A stretch of 64,000 nucleotides of DNA from Vibrio celticus (GCF_024347335.1 NZ_AP025464.1:248001-312000); one strand, 5' to 3'; positions 25,771 to 35,012 are shown, counted from the stretch's first letter. Notes: generated by a model not told the origin, from the letters alone. Made by a program: numbers and translations.

Positions 25771-26214
25771 TCAGTGTCGAGTGCGAGAAGACGTCAGTTC
25801 TGATGCGCGAAGCTGAGCAACGGCTTTCGCCAATTCTAGCTGAGCTTGTGCGAAGTTAATGTCTATGTTGCCCTTGTTGATGTTCTCTAGAGCCGCATAT
25901 TTCGCCTCTTCTGCACGAGCGCGGTCAATGTCTTTACCATGCAAGGCAGTGTCGGCTAACACCGTAACCACATCCGGTTGAACTTCCAGCATCCCACCAG
26001 AGACATACAGCACTTGGCTTTCTGATTTAGGGTCTGTAACAAACACGGTTACGCCCGGTTTGATCTTACTGAGAAGCGGAGAGTGACCGGGGCGAATCCC
26101 CAGTTCACCATCAGCGCCAGAAACGGCTAGGGCATACGCTGGACCTGAAAACAGCGTACCTTCCGCACTTACAATATTAAGTTGAAATGTATTATCTGTA
26201 ATTCCGATAGCCAT
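25771..26214 (-). CDS. atpC: ATP synthase F1 epsilon subunit
   Basis: A 147-residue epsilon subunit of F1. The N-terminal beta-sandwich contains FQLNIVSAEGTLFSGPAYALAVSGADGELGIRPGHSPLLSKIKPG, and the C-terminal helical hairpin (IDRARAEEAKYAALENINKG) can inhibit ATP hydrolysis in homologues. The length is close to E. coli (139), with a short extra C-terminus SELTSSRTRH. It is the last gene of the operon, 14 bp after atpD. Confidence 0.95.
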   Translation of the reverse strand: MAIGITDNTFQLNIVSAEGTLFSGPAYALAVSGADGELGIRPGHSPLLSKIKPGVTVFVTDPKSESQVLYVSGGMLEVQPDVVTVLADTALHGKDIDRARAEEAKYAALENINKGNIDINFAQAQLELAKAVAQLRASELTSSRTRH

Positions 26215-26228
26215 GGTGCACCTACCTG

Positions 26229-27614
26229 TTAGAGTGATTTTGCTTTGTTAAGCACTTCGTCGATAGAGCCACAGTACAAGAACGCTTGCTCTGGGATATC
26301 GTCATATTCACCGCTTAACAGACCTTTAAAGCCTCTTAGTGTTTCGCTTAGCGGTACAAAGACACCTTTCTGACCGGTAAACACTTCGGCTACGTGGTAA
26401 GGCTGAGTTAAGAAACGTTCAATCTTACGAGCGCGAGATACGGTCTGTTTGTCTTCAGTAGACAGCTCATCCATACCAAGAATCGCGATGATGTCTTTTA
26501 GCTCTTTGTAGCGTTGCAGTGTTGTTTGTACTTTTTGTGCAATGTCGTAGTGCTCTTGGCCAACCACAAGTGGGTCTAACTGGCGAGAGGTTGAATCCAA
26601 TGGATCAATCGCAGGGTAGAGGCCCAATGCCGCGATATTACGAGACAGTACAACGGTCGCATCTAAGTGAGCAAAGGTTGTTGCTGGCGATGGATCGGTC
26701 AAGTCATCCGCAGGTACGTATACTGCTTGGATAGACGTGATAGAGCCTTGTCTAGTCGAAGTGATACGCTCTTGAAGCACACCCATCTCTTCAGCCAGTG
26801 TTGGTTGGTAACCTACTGCAGAAGGCATACGACCTAGCAGAGCTGATACTTCAGTCCCGGCAAGCGTGTAACGGTAAATGTTATCAATGAACAACAGTAC
26901 GTCACGACCTTCATCACGGAAGCGCTCAGCCATAGTCAGACCTGTAAGTGCTACACGTAGACGGTTTCCCGGTGGCTCGTTCATTTGGCCATAAACCATG
27001 GCTACTTTGTCTAGTACACCCGCTTCTTTCATCTCGTAGTAGAAGTCGTTACCTTCACGAGTACGCTCACCTACACCGGTAAATACAGAAAGACCTGAGT
27101 GGGCTTTGGCGATGTTGTTGATAAGCTCCATCATGTTGACGGTTTTACCTACGCCAGCACCACCGAACAGACCAATTTTACCACCCTTAGCGAATGGACA
27201 GATAAGGTCGATAACCTTAACGCCTGTTTCTAGAAGCTCAGTGCTGTTTGCTTGTTCTTCATAAGAAGGGGCTTCACGGTGAATCTCGTAGTTTTCTTTC
27301 TGACCGATTTCACCACACTCATCGATAGGTTGACCAAGCACGTTCATGATACGGCCTAGCGTTTCTTCACCCACAGGAACCGTGATTGGAGAGCCTGTAT
27401 TTTCAACCGTTAGGCCACGACGTAAGCCATCTGAAGTACCCATTGCAATACAACGAACGATATTGCTACCCAATTGTTGCTGTACTTCCAATACTAACGA
27501 ACTTGCTTCGTCGCTAGTCACTTTCAATGCATCATAAACGCGTGGGCTATTGCCGCCGCTGAACTCGACGTCAACCACCGCGCCGATTACTTTAACTATT
27601 TTTCCAACACTCAT
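26229..27614 (-). CDS. atpD: ATP synthase F1 beta subunit
   Basis: Catalytic beta subunit, 461 residues. It has the P-loop GLFGGAGVGKTVNM (G154-T158 region), the catalytic-Glu segment GERTREGNDFYYEM, the DELSEED-like region as ILGMDELSTEDKQTVSRAR, and VLLFIDNIYRYTLAGTEVSALLGRMPSAVGYQPTL. One difference from E. coli-type enzymes is IYRYT where IFRFT is usual (two Phe to Tyr changes), in the nucleotide-adjacent region. All catalytic residues appear intact. Confidence 0.97.
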   Translation of the reverse strand: MSVGKIVKVIGAVVDVEFSGGNSPRVYDALKVTSDEASSLVLEVQQQLGSNIVRCIAMGTSDGLRRGLTVENTGSPITVPVGEETLGRIMNVLGQPIDECGEIGQKENYEIHREAPSYEEQANSTELLETGVKVIDLICPFAKGGKIGLFGGAGVGKTVNMMELINNIAKAHSGLSVFTGVGERTREGNDFYYEMKEAGVLDKVAMVYGQMNEPPGNRLRVALTGLTMAERFRDEGRDVLLFIDNIYRYTLAGTEVSALLGRMPSAVGYQPTLAEEMGVLQERITSTRQGSITSIQAVYVPADDLTDPSPATTFAHLDATVVLSRNIAALGLYPAIDPLDSTSRQLDPLVVGQEHYDIAQKVQTTLQRYKELKDIIAILGMDELSTEDKQTVSRARKIERFLTQPYHVAEVFTGQKGVFVPLSETLRGFKGLLSGEYDDIPEQAFLYCGSIDEVLNKAKSL

Positions 27615-27658
27615 TCTTAAATCCTCAAATTCTGTTCTTGACCCAGTCTTTTCTAGCC

Positions 27659-28528
27659 CTAGACAGCTTGGGCACCTGAGACTATTTCACTCAGCTCTTG
27701 GGTAATGGCAGCCTGACGCGCCTTGTTGTAGACCAACTGCAAGTCATCAATGAGTTGGCCTGCGTTATCAGTCGCCGCTTTCATTGCGACCATTCGGGCT
27801 GCTTGCTCACAGGCAATGCTCTCAACAATGCCTTGATACACTTGCGATTCGATGTATCGATGTAACAGTTCTGAGAGTATGTCTTTGGGTGCTTGCTCAT
27901 AGATGTAGTCCCAACGACGCGCTTTTTTAGGCTCACCACCTTCCTCAGAATCCGAAGGGTGGGGGAGCAACTGCAAGGTCGTTGGCGCTTGAACCATGGT
28001 GTTGACGAACTGGTTGTAAACGAGATACAAGCTATCGATCTTGCCTTCGTCGTAATGCCCCAGCATCGCGTTCACCGTACCTAAGATGTCTTCTAACTTA
28101 GGTGTGTCGCCAAGACCTGACGTTTGTGCAATAACGTTGCCGCCGCGTTGGAAGAACGAGATAGCCTTAGATCCCACTAAGGTTGTTTCTACCTCGACTC
28201 CCTTGGTGCGCCATTGCTCCATTTCTTCTAACACTTTCTTGAACAAGTTTGAGTTCAAGCCACCACACAAGCCGCGATCGGACGAGATAATGATGTAAGC
28301 GACACGCTTAGGTTCACGCTGTTGCAGGTAAGGGTGCTGGTACTCCAGCGAACCCGATGCAACATGAGAGATAACTTTTCGCATGTTCTCGGCGTAGGGC
28401 CGAGTTAGCGTCATGTTGTCTTGAACCTTACGCATCTTACTTGCTGCAACCATTTCCATTGCGCTAGTGATTTTCTGAGTGTTACTAACACTGGCTATCT
28501 TGGTGCGAATTTCTTTAGTACTTGCCAT
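27659..28528 (-). CDS. atpG: ATP synthase F1 gamma subunit
   Basis: Rotor shaft subunit, 289 residues. N-terminal helix: MASTKEIRTKIASVSNTQKITSAMEMVAASKM. C-terminal helix: RMVAMKAATDNAGQLIDDLQLVYNKARQAAITQELSEIVSGAQAV. The central IISSDRGLCGGLN and ARRWDYIYEQ segments match the family. The insert GEPKKARRWDY is within normal variation. It is separated from atpD by 44 bp. Confidence 0.96.
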   Translation of the reverse strand: MASTKEIRTKIASVSNTQKITSAMEMVAASKMRKVQDNMTLTRPYAENMRKVISHVASGSLEYQHPYLQQREPKRVAYIIISSDRGLCGGLNSNLFKKVLEEMEQWRTKGVEVETTLVGSKAISFFQRGGNVIAQTSGLGDTPKLEDILGTVNAMLGHYDEGKIDSLYLVYNQFVNTMVQAPTTLQLLPHPSDSEEGGEPKKARRWDYIYEQAPKDILSELLHRYIESQVYQGIVESIACEQAARMVAMKAATDNAGQLIDDLQLVYNKARQAAITQELSEIVSGAQAV

Positions 28529-28574
28529 AACCTGCTCCTATTTGTTTTGATTTCCAGCTAACAAACCGGAGCAC

Positions 28575-30116
28575 TTACCAAGCTTTCATCCCAACAAAAC
28601 CTTCTAGGATCTCTTTAAGAGCGCCATCGATTTCGTCGTTGTAATCGCCTGTCGCGTTGATTTTTTCGAACAACGCAGGGTTTTGACCTTTGGCGTAAGC
28701 AATCAGCTCTTCTTCAAAACGGGCAATGTTGCTTAGTTCAACACCGACCAAGTAGCCTTTCTCTGCCGCGTAGATAACCGTTGCTTGCTCAGCGACTGAC
28801 ATTGGAGAGTATTGTTTTTGCTTCATTAGTTCGGTAACACGCTCACCATGGTCTAGCTGTTTGCGCGTCATCTCATCTAAGTCAGAAGAGAATTGAGCAA
28901 AGGCCGCCAGCTCGCGATATTGAGCTAATGAAGTACGGATACCACCAGACAGTTTCTTGATGATCTTGCACTGCGCCGCACCACCCACACGAGATACCGA
29001 GATACCTGGGTCGACTGCAGGACGTAAGCCTGAGTTAAACAGTTGGGTTTGAAGGAAAACCTGACCATCGGTGATTGAGATTACGTTGGTTGGTACAAAC
29101 GCTGATACATCACCCGCCTGAGTTTCAATGATAGGAAGCGCCGTTAATGAGCCTGTTTGGCCTTTCACTTCACCGTTAGTGAACTTCTCTACATACTCTG
29201 CATTCACTCGTGCTGCACGTTCTAGTAGGCGTGAGTGAAGGTAGAATACGTCGCCAGGGAAGGCTTCACGACCCGGTGGGCGTTTCAATAGCAATGAGAT
29301 TTGACGGTAAGCAACGGCTTGTTTTGATAGGTCATCATAGATGATCAGCGCATCTTCACCGCGGTCACGGAAGTATTCACCCATGGTGCAACCCGCATAA
29401 GGGGCTAGGTATTGAAGTGCTGCAGACTCTGATGCTGACGCAACAACGACGATGGTGTTTTTTAGCGCATCATGGTCTTCGAGTTTACGAACCACGTTAG
29501 CGATAGTGGAGGCTTTTTGGCCAATCGCTACATACACACATTTGATGCCAGAATCTTTCTGATTGATGATCGCATCGATAGCTAACGCTGTTTTACCCGT
29601 CTGACGGTCACCGATGATAAGTTCACGTTGACCACGACCGATTGGCACCATGGTATCAACCGCTTTGTAGCCAGTTTGAATAGGTTGATCAACAGACTTA
29701 CGTTCGATTACACCGGGTGCAATCACTTCTACAGGGTCGAGTCGGTCACAACTCACTGGGCCTTTGCCATCGATTGGCTCGCCTAATGTGTTTACTACAC
29801 GGCCAAGAAGTCCGTTACCTACAGGTACTTCTAAGATACGACCTGTACCTTTCACTTTCATACCTTCAGAGAGGTCAGTGTAGGGGCCCATAACCACCGC
29901 ACCTACTGAATGGGTATCGAGGTTAAGTGCGAGTGCGTATTTGCCACCTGGTAGCTCAATCATCTCACCTTGCATAACATCAGCAAGGCCATTGATTGTG
30001 ATGATGCCATCACGAACCGATACGATAGTGCCTTCATTGCGAGCCTCGGTGCTCACATTAAATTTCGAGATGCGTTCTTTGATTAGATCGCTGATTTCAT
30101 TTGAATTTAATTGCAT
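28575..30116 (-). CDS. atpA: ATP synthase F1 alpha subunit
   Basis: Non-catalytic nucleotide-binding subunit, 513 residues, the same length as E. coli AtpA. The N-terminal region has MQLNSNEISDLIKERISKFN, the P-loop is GDRQTGKTALA, and AQYRELAAFAQFSSDLDEMTRKQLDHGER and VAEQATVIYAAEKGYL are conserved. A GRGQRELIIGDRQTG segment and a DDLSKQAVAYRQISLLL segment are standard. No anomaly noted. Confidence 0.97.
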   Translation of the reverse strand: MQLNSNEISDLIKERISKFNVSTEARNEGTIVSVRDGIITINGLADVMQGEMIELPGGKYALALNLDTHSVGAVVMGPYTDLSEGMKVKGTGRILEVPVGNGLLGRVVNTLGEPIDGKGPVSCDRLDPVEVIAPGVIERKSVDQPIQTGYKAVDTMVPIGRGQRELIIGDRQTGKTALAIDAIINQKDSGIKCVYVAIGQKASTIANVVRKLEDHDALKNTIVVVASASESAALQYLAPYAGCTMGEYFRDRGEDALIIYDDLSKQAVAYRQISLLLKRPPGREAFPGDVFYLHSRLLERAARVNAEYVEKFTNGEVKGQTGSLTALPIIETQAGDVSAFVPTNVISITDGQVFLQTQLFNSGLRPAVDPGISVSRVGGAAQCKIIKKLSGGIRTSLAQYRELAAFAQFSSDLDEMTRKQLDHGERVTELMKQKQYSPMSVAEQATVIYAAEKGYLVGVELSNIARFEEELIAYAKGQNPALFEKINATGDYNDEIDGALKEILEGFVGMKAW

Positions 30117-30125
30117 AATTGTTAC

Positions 30126-30677
30126 CTATCTCGCGTGAAGTTGATGAGCCAATCGGTCAATTGATGTGTTTAAAGAACCATCGATAACGGTTTCACCCGC
30201 TTTGATGACCATTCCACCTACTAACGTGTCATCAATAACCTGCTTCATTTCAACCTGACGCTCTAATTTCTTCTCAAGTGCAGCTGTTAGTGACGTAACT
30301 TGATCTTGTGTCAGCATTTCTGAACTGGTGACAGTGACAGGCACTACACGTTCATGTTCGTCCTTTAGCTCGCAGTACAATTCAAACAGGTCTCTTACAA
30401 CAGAAAGGCGGCCGTTCTCGGCCAAGACTCGAATAAGATTAATGACGTGGTCATCAACGAGTCCTTGGCAAATATGAATGATGAGGTTTGCCAGCTCTTC
30501 TGTTTGGTGTGTAGAAGCACCTTCTGCTGAAGAAATCTGACTAGCGATCGTTTCTTCTTCCGCGACAGCCACAAGAATGGACAGCATTGAGTGCCACTCT
30601 TGTAACTGGTTTTCACCTAAAGCAAATTCAAACGATGCTTTGGCGTAGGGATGAGCAATATTGGTGTAATCTGACAT
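30126..30677 (-). CDS. atpH: ATP synthase F1 delta subunit
   Basis: Stator subunit connecting F1 to the b subunits, 183 residues. It begins MSDYTNIAHPYAKASFEFALGENQLQEW and contains the C-terminal LVGGMVIKAGETVIDGSLNTSIDRLAHQLH motif of OSCP/delta proteins. The protein diverges more than alpha or beta, as usual for delta. It is 9 bp from atpA and 11 bp from atpF, inside one operon. Confidence 0.95.
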   Translation of the reverse strand: MSDYTNIAHPYAKASFEFALGENQLQEWHSMLSILVAVAEEETIASQISSAEGASTHQTEELANLIIHICQGLVDDHVINLIRVLAENGRLSVVRDLFELYCELKDEHERVVPVTVTSSEMLTQDQVTSLTAALEKKLERQVEMKQVIDDTLVGGMVIKAGETVIDGSLNTSIDRLAHQLHAR

Positions 30678-30688
30678 ATTGCCTCTCC

Positions 30689-31159
30689 TTAGAGTTCGCT
30701 AATCATTTGGTCAACTAGCGCTCGGTTCGTTGCGGAATCTAGGTTTTTGCTAATCAGTTTCTGTGCACTTTGAATTACTGCGTCTGCCATATCCGCCTGA
30801 AGTTCACGGCGTATCTTTTGGCGTTCGCCTTCTAGCTCAGCTCTACCTTGTTCTAAGATGCGTGCCTTTTCTTGCTCGGCTTCTTGTTGCGCTAAGCTGA
30901 TGATTTCATTGCGGCGTTTTCGGCCTTGTTCAACCAGTTCAGTCACATCTTTTCTTGCATCTTCGATGAGTTGCGCGCCATTTGATTTTGCTAGTTCTAG
31001 CTCTTTCGCAGCGTTCTCTGAGTGGCGTAAACCATCAGCGATTTCTTTTTGGCGCTCGTCTAACATCGCGGTGAGAGGGGGCCATACATATTTCATGCAG
31101 AGCCAAACAAAAATCACGAATGAGATTGCTTGTCCAAACATGCTTGCATTTAAGTTCAT
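30689..31159 (-). CDS. atpF: ATP synthase Fo b subunit
   Basis: Peripheral stalk subunit, 156 residues, with one N-terminal membrane helix (MFGQAISFVIFVWLCMKYVWPPL) and a long charged coiled coil from about residue 35 on (AELEGERQKIRREL and similar heptads). It has the typical PPLTAMLDERQKEIADGL juxtamembrane segment. The spacing of 11 bp to atpH suggests translational coupling. Confidence 0.96.
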   Translation of the reverse strand: MNLNASMFGQAISFVIFVWLCMKYVWPPLTAMLDERQKEIADGLRHSENAAKELELAKSNGAQLIEDARKDVTELVEQGRKRRNEIISLAQQEAEQEKARILEQGRAELEGERQKIRRELQADMADAVIQSAQKLISKNLDSATNRALVDQMISEL

Positions 31160-31213
31160 ACCTTCCTCACTAAATCTTGATTATGTATAAATCGATCTTT
31201 CAAAGCGGTTTGA

Positions 31214-31450
31214 TTAAGCCACGGCGAAGATGATGTATAGACCGATACCAACACCGATCATCGGTACTGCATCCACAAGACCCATCATGATGAAGAATTG
31301 AGTACGAAGCATTGGAGTAAGGTCTGGTTGACGCGCAACACCTTCAAGGTATTTACCTGCTAAGTTACCAATACCAGATGCTGCACCTGCTGCACCTAAA
31401 CCGATCAGTAATGCACCTGCTACATATAAAACTGCGCTTACGATATCCAT
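31214..31450 (-). CDS. atpE: ATP synthase Fo c subunit (proton type)
   Basis: The 78-residue rotor ring subunit. Helix 1 shows the glycine-rich packing (GALLIGLGAAGAASGIG), the polar loop is ARQPD (40-43 region), and helix 2 contains the ion-carrying D60 in MGLVDAVPMIGVG. Asp followed by AVP, without the Glu and Gln/Ser ligands of sodium-type rings, matches proton-coupled enzymes such as E. coli's. The sequence is short but complete. Confidence 0.96.
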   Translation of the reverse strand: MDIVSAVLYVAGALLIGLGAAGAASGIGNLAGKYLEGVARQPDLTPMLRTQFFIMMGLVDAVPMIGVGIGLYIIFAVA

Positions 31451-31495
31451 TTGTATCTCCGAAAATAATTTGATAGTTAATTTTTTAGTTATTAA

Positions 31496-32266
31496 TTAGT
31501 GGTGTTCTTCTGTTGCCATTCCTAAATAAACAACGGTCAGTACCATAAATATAAATGCTTGTAAGAATACGATTAATATGTGGAATAAGGCCCAAGGTAC
31601 ACTCAGTGCCCACTGCATCCACCAAGGCATTAGTGCAATAAGGATGAATATCATCTCGCCTGCATACATATTTCCGAATAATCGTAAGCCTAGTGATATT
31701 GGCTTTGAAATTAATGTTATTAATTCAAGAACTAAGTTAATAGGATATAAAAGAGGGTTATCAAATGGCTGAGTAGTTAGCTCTTTGATAAAGCCTTTCA
31801 AACCTTTATTTTTAAATGTATAGGTTAACAGTAGAATAAACACACCGAGTGCCATCGACATTGGTATATTTACGTCTGCTGTTGGTAGGTCTCTAAAGTG
31901 CTCTAGACCCACAGCTCGAGTTAACCCCGGGATTAAATCAATGGGTAATAGGTCGACTGCATTCATTAACAACACCCAAACAAAAGTGGTTAATGCCAGT
32001 GGCCCTATTAATTTATCTTCCGCTTGAAAAATTTCTTTGACGAGATTATTCACAAAGTCAAAGACAAGCTCGATAAAACATTGAAAACGACCTGGAACGC
32101 CGCTAGTGCCACGAGTGGCAACATAGCGAAATGCACCGATGAAAAGTAAACCTGTAATCCAAGATACCAACATCGAGTCAATGTTAAACGCCCAGAAACC
32201 ATCACCTGTAGTTAAGAAGGTTAAGTGATGCTCTATGTACTCGTGAGCGGTAGTTACTTGATCCAT
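31496..32266 (-). CDS. atpB: ATP synthase Fo a subunit
   Basis: Stator ion channel subunit, 256 residues with five to six membrane helices. The essential Arg lies in ISLGLRLFGNMYAGEM, and helix five includes ALFHILIVFLQAFIFMVLTVVYLGMA. It ends MATEEHH, a common C-terminal sequence. Starts one base after the stop of atpI. Together with atpI it appears more AT-rich than the F1 genes downstream. Confidence 0.95.
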   Translation of the reverse strand: MDQVTTAHEYIEHHLTFLTTGDGFWAFNIDSMLVSWITGLLFIGAFRYVATRGTSGVPGRFQCFIELVFDFVNNLVKEIFQAEDKLIGPLALTTFVWVLLMNAVDLLPIDLIPGLTRAVGLEHFRDLPTADVNIPMSMALGVFILLLTYTFKNKGLKGFIKELTTQPFDNPLLYPINLVLELITLISKPISLGLRLFGNMYAGEMIFILIALMPWWMQWALSVPWALFHILIVFLQAFIFMVLTVVYLGMATEEHH

Positions 32267-32267
32267 A

Positions 32268-32669
32268 CTACGCGTACTCCGATCTATTAGAGGCGGTAAT
32301 AAATGGTGTTAAGAAGTATCCAACCATAGTAAAGATGTACGCATATAATATTACTGGGTTATCCAATTTGAAGAACTGGAACGCCAAGATAAACATCAAA
32401 AACGTATATGTTATTTTTACGACACGACTCATTTGCATTAAGTCACGTAAACTATAATTAGGATTCTTACGCACCTTTAGGCTTGCATATATAAATCCAA
32501 ACAGCGGTGGCAACATTGCAATTACGATGCCCAAAGCTGATGATTCCATATCTACTTTATTACCAAAAAACACTTCATATAAAACTACACCGATGGCTAA
32601 TACTATTTGGCAGAGAACAACTCTTTTAGCGGCAACAAGGATGTCGCTACTAATCCCATTAAGCCTCAT
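32268..32669 (-). CDS. atpI: ATP synthase accessory protein AtpI
   Basis: A 133-residue membrane protein with four hydrophobic segments (about 14-35, 42-62, 84-100 and 105-124). Its position first in an atpIBEFHAGDC operon and its SALGIVIAMLPPLFGFIYASLKVRK and AFQFFKLDNPVILYAYIF segments match AtpI, which helps assemble the c ring in some bacteria. It is less conserved than the synthase proper. The family is assigned partly from gene order. Confidence 0.87.
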   Translation of the reverse strand: MRLNGISSDILVAAKRVVLCQIVLAIGVVLYEVFFGNKVDMESSALGIVIAMLPPLFGFIYASLKVRKNPNYSLRDLMQMSRVVKITYTFLMFILAFQFFKLDNPVILYAYIFTMVGYFLTPFITASNRSEYA

Positions 32670-33388
32670 AATAAAACCTTATGCTAAACAGTGTAAGTTA
32701 ATATAAAACACAGTTTAAATTTAACTTGTTACTACATTTCACTTGTTAATAACACTTGATTTGCTTTAAAGAAAAACCCTTGCTGGCTTTATATCTCCTG
32801 ACGAAATGAAACGAATTAAGCTAATTCGCTATCGTTTCGACAAAATATAAATTACGCCTAAAATTATGTGATCAAAACGACAAATATTGATATCAATAAT
32901 TCCATTTTTGAAATGAATGTTTTTCATTTATGAAAGTAATAGTTCTATCACTTTATTCATGAATATTTAAGATGCTTTATCCTTGTGAAAAAGAGGGTCT
33001 TTTTAGACGGGTTCAGCGAGCCAAATAATCAACTTATTGTCTTATCAATTAAGACTATTCAAACACTTAGGTTCATTTACAAGCTGAATTGCGAAGTGTG
33101 ATTTTGGTAGGGGTTAAGCTTGTTTGAGGCAATGATGGAAGATCTCATTTTTCTGATAAATTAAACGTACGTCGCTCCTTATCAATAAGCGAATATTTTT
33201 TATATTGTTGTCAGCTTGTCACTATTTGCGTGCGCGAGAGTGAAAATTCAGCGCCTAAATGTTGATGATATAGGAGTGAAATGGGGGACTGGGTGTGCGA
33301 GAAGCATGGTGCGGAGAAGAAACACCATGCTTTGAAGAAGTAAATGGCAGCAGAACGCTGCCTAATTTACTTAATCTAGGCTCAGTTA
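32670..33388. other. Long AT-rich region upstream of the atp operon
   Basis: 719 bp without a gene I can support. It should hold the atp promoter and the LysR gene terminator. Seen: an imperfect stem CGAATTA/TAATTCG inside a longer inverted repeat at 32802-32839, an ATTGATATCAAT palindrome near 32885-32900, and GCATGGTG/CACCATGC at 33304-33330. A hairpin GGCAGC/GCTGCC at 33346-33362, with outer GTAAAT/ATTTAC pairing, ends the LysR transcript. Confidence 0.5.
33346..33362 (-). terminator. Hairpin after the LysR gene
   Basis: GGCAGC and GCTGCC with a 5-base loop, extended by GTAAAT/ATTTAC; the minus strand continues ATTTACTTCTTC, a weak T tract. Confidence 0.55.
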
Positions 33389-34270
33389 TTACTCTTCATG
33401 ACTGAGGTATTGAATACATAAGTCATGGAAAGCCTGTGCTTGTGGCGAGATCGTACGATCAGACAGTCTGAAAATGCCGATTTGTCGTTGCAAGGGTGGG
33501 TCAATTAACGGAATCCACACCAAGCGGGTTTCATTGGTTGGGAAAGCCAGCTTAGGTAGCGTGGTCACGCCTATCCCGAGCTCTAACACCGAAAACAGCG
33601 AGGTGATGTTCTCGACTGAGTACAGGGCTTGTTCACTGAGCATTCGCGCAGGTGTTGGGTCCAGTAGGGTGCAAGTCCCGTTACGAATGAAGGGCTGCTT
33701 TAACAAAGTTTGCCATTCGATTCCTTCCCGTTGAGAGGCAATAGGATTGTCTTTGAGGCACACCACACCGATAGGATCAGAAAGCAAAGGTGTGAAGTCG
33801 ATGCTCTCTTCTTCTAAATGGGAGCTATTGCCGAGGGCAACATCCACCTCGCCAGATAATAATCTTGCTTCTACACCTACCGCATTATCATCAATCAAAC
33901 TCACTTCTACATTCGGGTACTGCTCACAAAAAGCCCCTAAAACACTAGGGATTAGTTTTGCGGCCACCGAAGGCACGCTCGCTATTCGAACTCTTCCTTG
34001 TTGTCCTGCTGCCGCTGCGCGCAAATCATTGTCTAATGCTTTGTAAACATTCAGAAATTGAATGATCTTTGGCAAGCATATTTCGCCAAAAGGCGTCAGT
34101 GTCGATTTGTTGCCTGTTTCAAACAGTGGCTGGCCGAGTATTTTTTCCAACTCTTTTATCGAAGTTGAAAGTGCCGCTTGCGATCGATTTGCACGGTGAG
34201 ATGCCGCTCGAAACCCACCTTCTTCGACCACCAAAACAAAATGTTTTAACTGTTGTAGCTTAATACTCAT
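33389..34270 (-). CDS. LysR-family transcriptional regulator
   Basis: 293-residue LTTR. The N-terminal helix-turn-helix (MSIKLQQLKHFVLVVEEGGFRAASHRANRSQAALSTSIKELEKILGQPLFE) precedes a typical effector-binding domain (RVRIASVPSVAAKLIPSVLGAFCEQYPNVEVSLID, GIGVTTLPKLAFP). It is divergent from the RidA gene, the usual layout for a regulator and its target operon, so it most likely controls the 34.4-42.2 kb cluster. The start has AAGGA upstream. The effector is unknown and may be the cluster's substrate. Confidence 0.92.
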   Translation of the reverse strand: MSIKLQQLKHFVLVVEEGGFRAASHRANRSQAALSTSIKELEKILGQPLFETGNKSTLTPFGEICLPKIIQFLNVYKALDNDLRAAAAGQQGRVRIASVPSVAAKLIPSVLGAFCEQYPNVEVSLIDDNAVGVEARLLSGEVDVALGNSSHLEEESIDFTPLLSDPIGVVCLKDNPIASQREGIEWQTLLKQPFIRNGTCTLLDPTPARMLSEQALYSVENITSLFSVLELGIGVTTLPKLAFPTNETRLVWIPLIDPPLQRQIGIFRLSDRTISPQAQAFHDLCIQYLSHEE

Positions 34271-34318
34271 GGCGCGAATCCTTCTCTAGCCCTTGCTATA
34301 CCTTACTTTCTGTAAGGT

Positions 34319-34366
34319 GATAGATTTTATTTATCAAATGCACAAAATTTACCGTTAGATTTATCA
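34319..34366. promoter_or_regulatory. Possible LysR binding sites
   Basis: GATAGATTTTATTTATC (34319-34335), with GATA and TATC ends in inverted orientation, and a repeat of ATTTATCA at 34329-34336 and 34359-34366 (30 bp apart), between the LysR gene and RidA. T-N11-A type elements are expected here. Confidence 0.4.
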
Positions 34367-34427
34367 GTCGTCAAGGCGCAGTATTTAACTATCTTGAAAC
34401 ATAGTTGTTACAAAGTTGGATGGAATC

Positions 34428-34826
34428 GTGAACGCACAAACTAAAAAACACCCAGTAAAAACCGAGCTTTTCGCTTCAAAAGCACCCCTAGAGTGGGCAA
34501 TCGTTAATAACGGCACTCTATACACCGCGCAGATTCCAATTGATGAAACTGGCGCAGTAGTAGAAGGCGGTATTGAAGCGCAAACGCGTCAGACTTTTAA
34601 CAACCTTGTTCATACGTTGGAGTGTGCAGGCGAATCTATGGATTCAGTGCTGCAAGTTCTAATTTACGTGACAGACCGTGAATACCTAAAAACGGTAAAC
34701 AGCGTATATGGAGAATACTTCAATGCACCTTATCCAAACCGTGCTGCGGTCGTCGTTGCAGGGTTAGCAAGAGAAGAGATGTTGGTTGAGTTCGTGGTTT
34801 ACGCATCAGCCTCTCAACCTGAATAA
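34428..34826 (+). CDS. RidA (YjgF/YER057c/UK114) family protein
   Basis: A trimeric imine/enamine deaminase-type protein of about 132 residues. The GTG at 34428 is favoured because GGATGGA precedes it; a TTG four codons upstream is the alternative. Family features: WAIVNNGTLYTAQIPID, GGIEAQTRQTFNNLVHTLE, the Arg in PNRAAV and the Glu in VEFVVYA (equivalent to E. coli RidA R105 and E120). It is the first gene of the catabolic cluster; a role in quenching reactive enamine intermediates is an inference from the family. Confidence 0.85.
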   Translation: MNAQTKKHPVKTELFASKAPLEWAIVNNGTLYTAQIPIDETGAVVEGGIEAQTRQTFNNLVHTLECAGESMDSVLQVLIYVTDREYLKTVNSVYGEYFNAPYPNRAAVVVAGLAREEMLVEFVVYASASQPE

Positions 34827-35012
34827 AGATACTGTGAACTGAGGCAATTTGCGGATTAAAGCTGTTTTGAATTAAAGCGGTTTATTGATACAAGCGACTT
34901 GGTTCAGTTTTAGATACAAGATTTAAACGTAATTACTTATATAAATTAACGTTTTATTCATTAATCAGATGGTTGCCAGACTCAACCGCAACCTAACCGT
35001 TACAAGGACAGA

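Noticed and set aside
27346..27537. Plus-strand ORFs over atpD, atpG, atpA and atpF
   Set aside because: Antisense shadows of conserved ATP synthase genes.
32885..32900. ATTGATATCAAT as an FNR or ArcA site before atpI
   Set aside because: Half-sites have no 4-bp spacer and no matching context.
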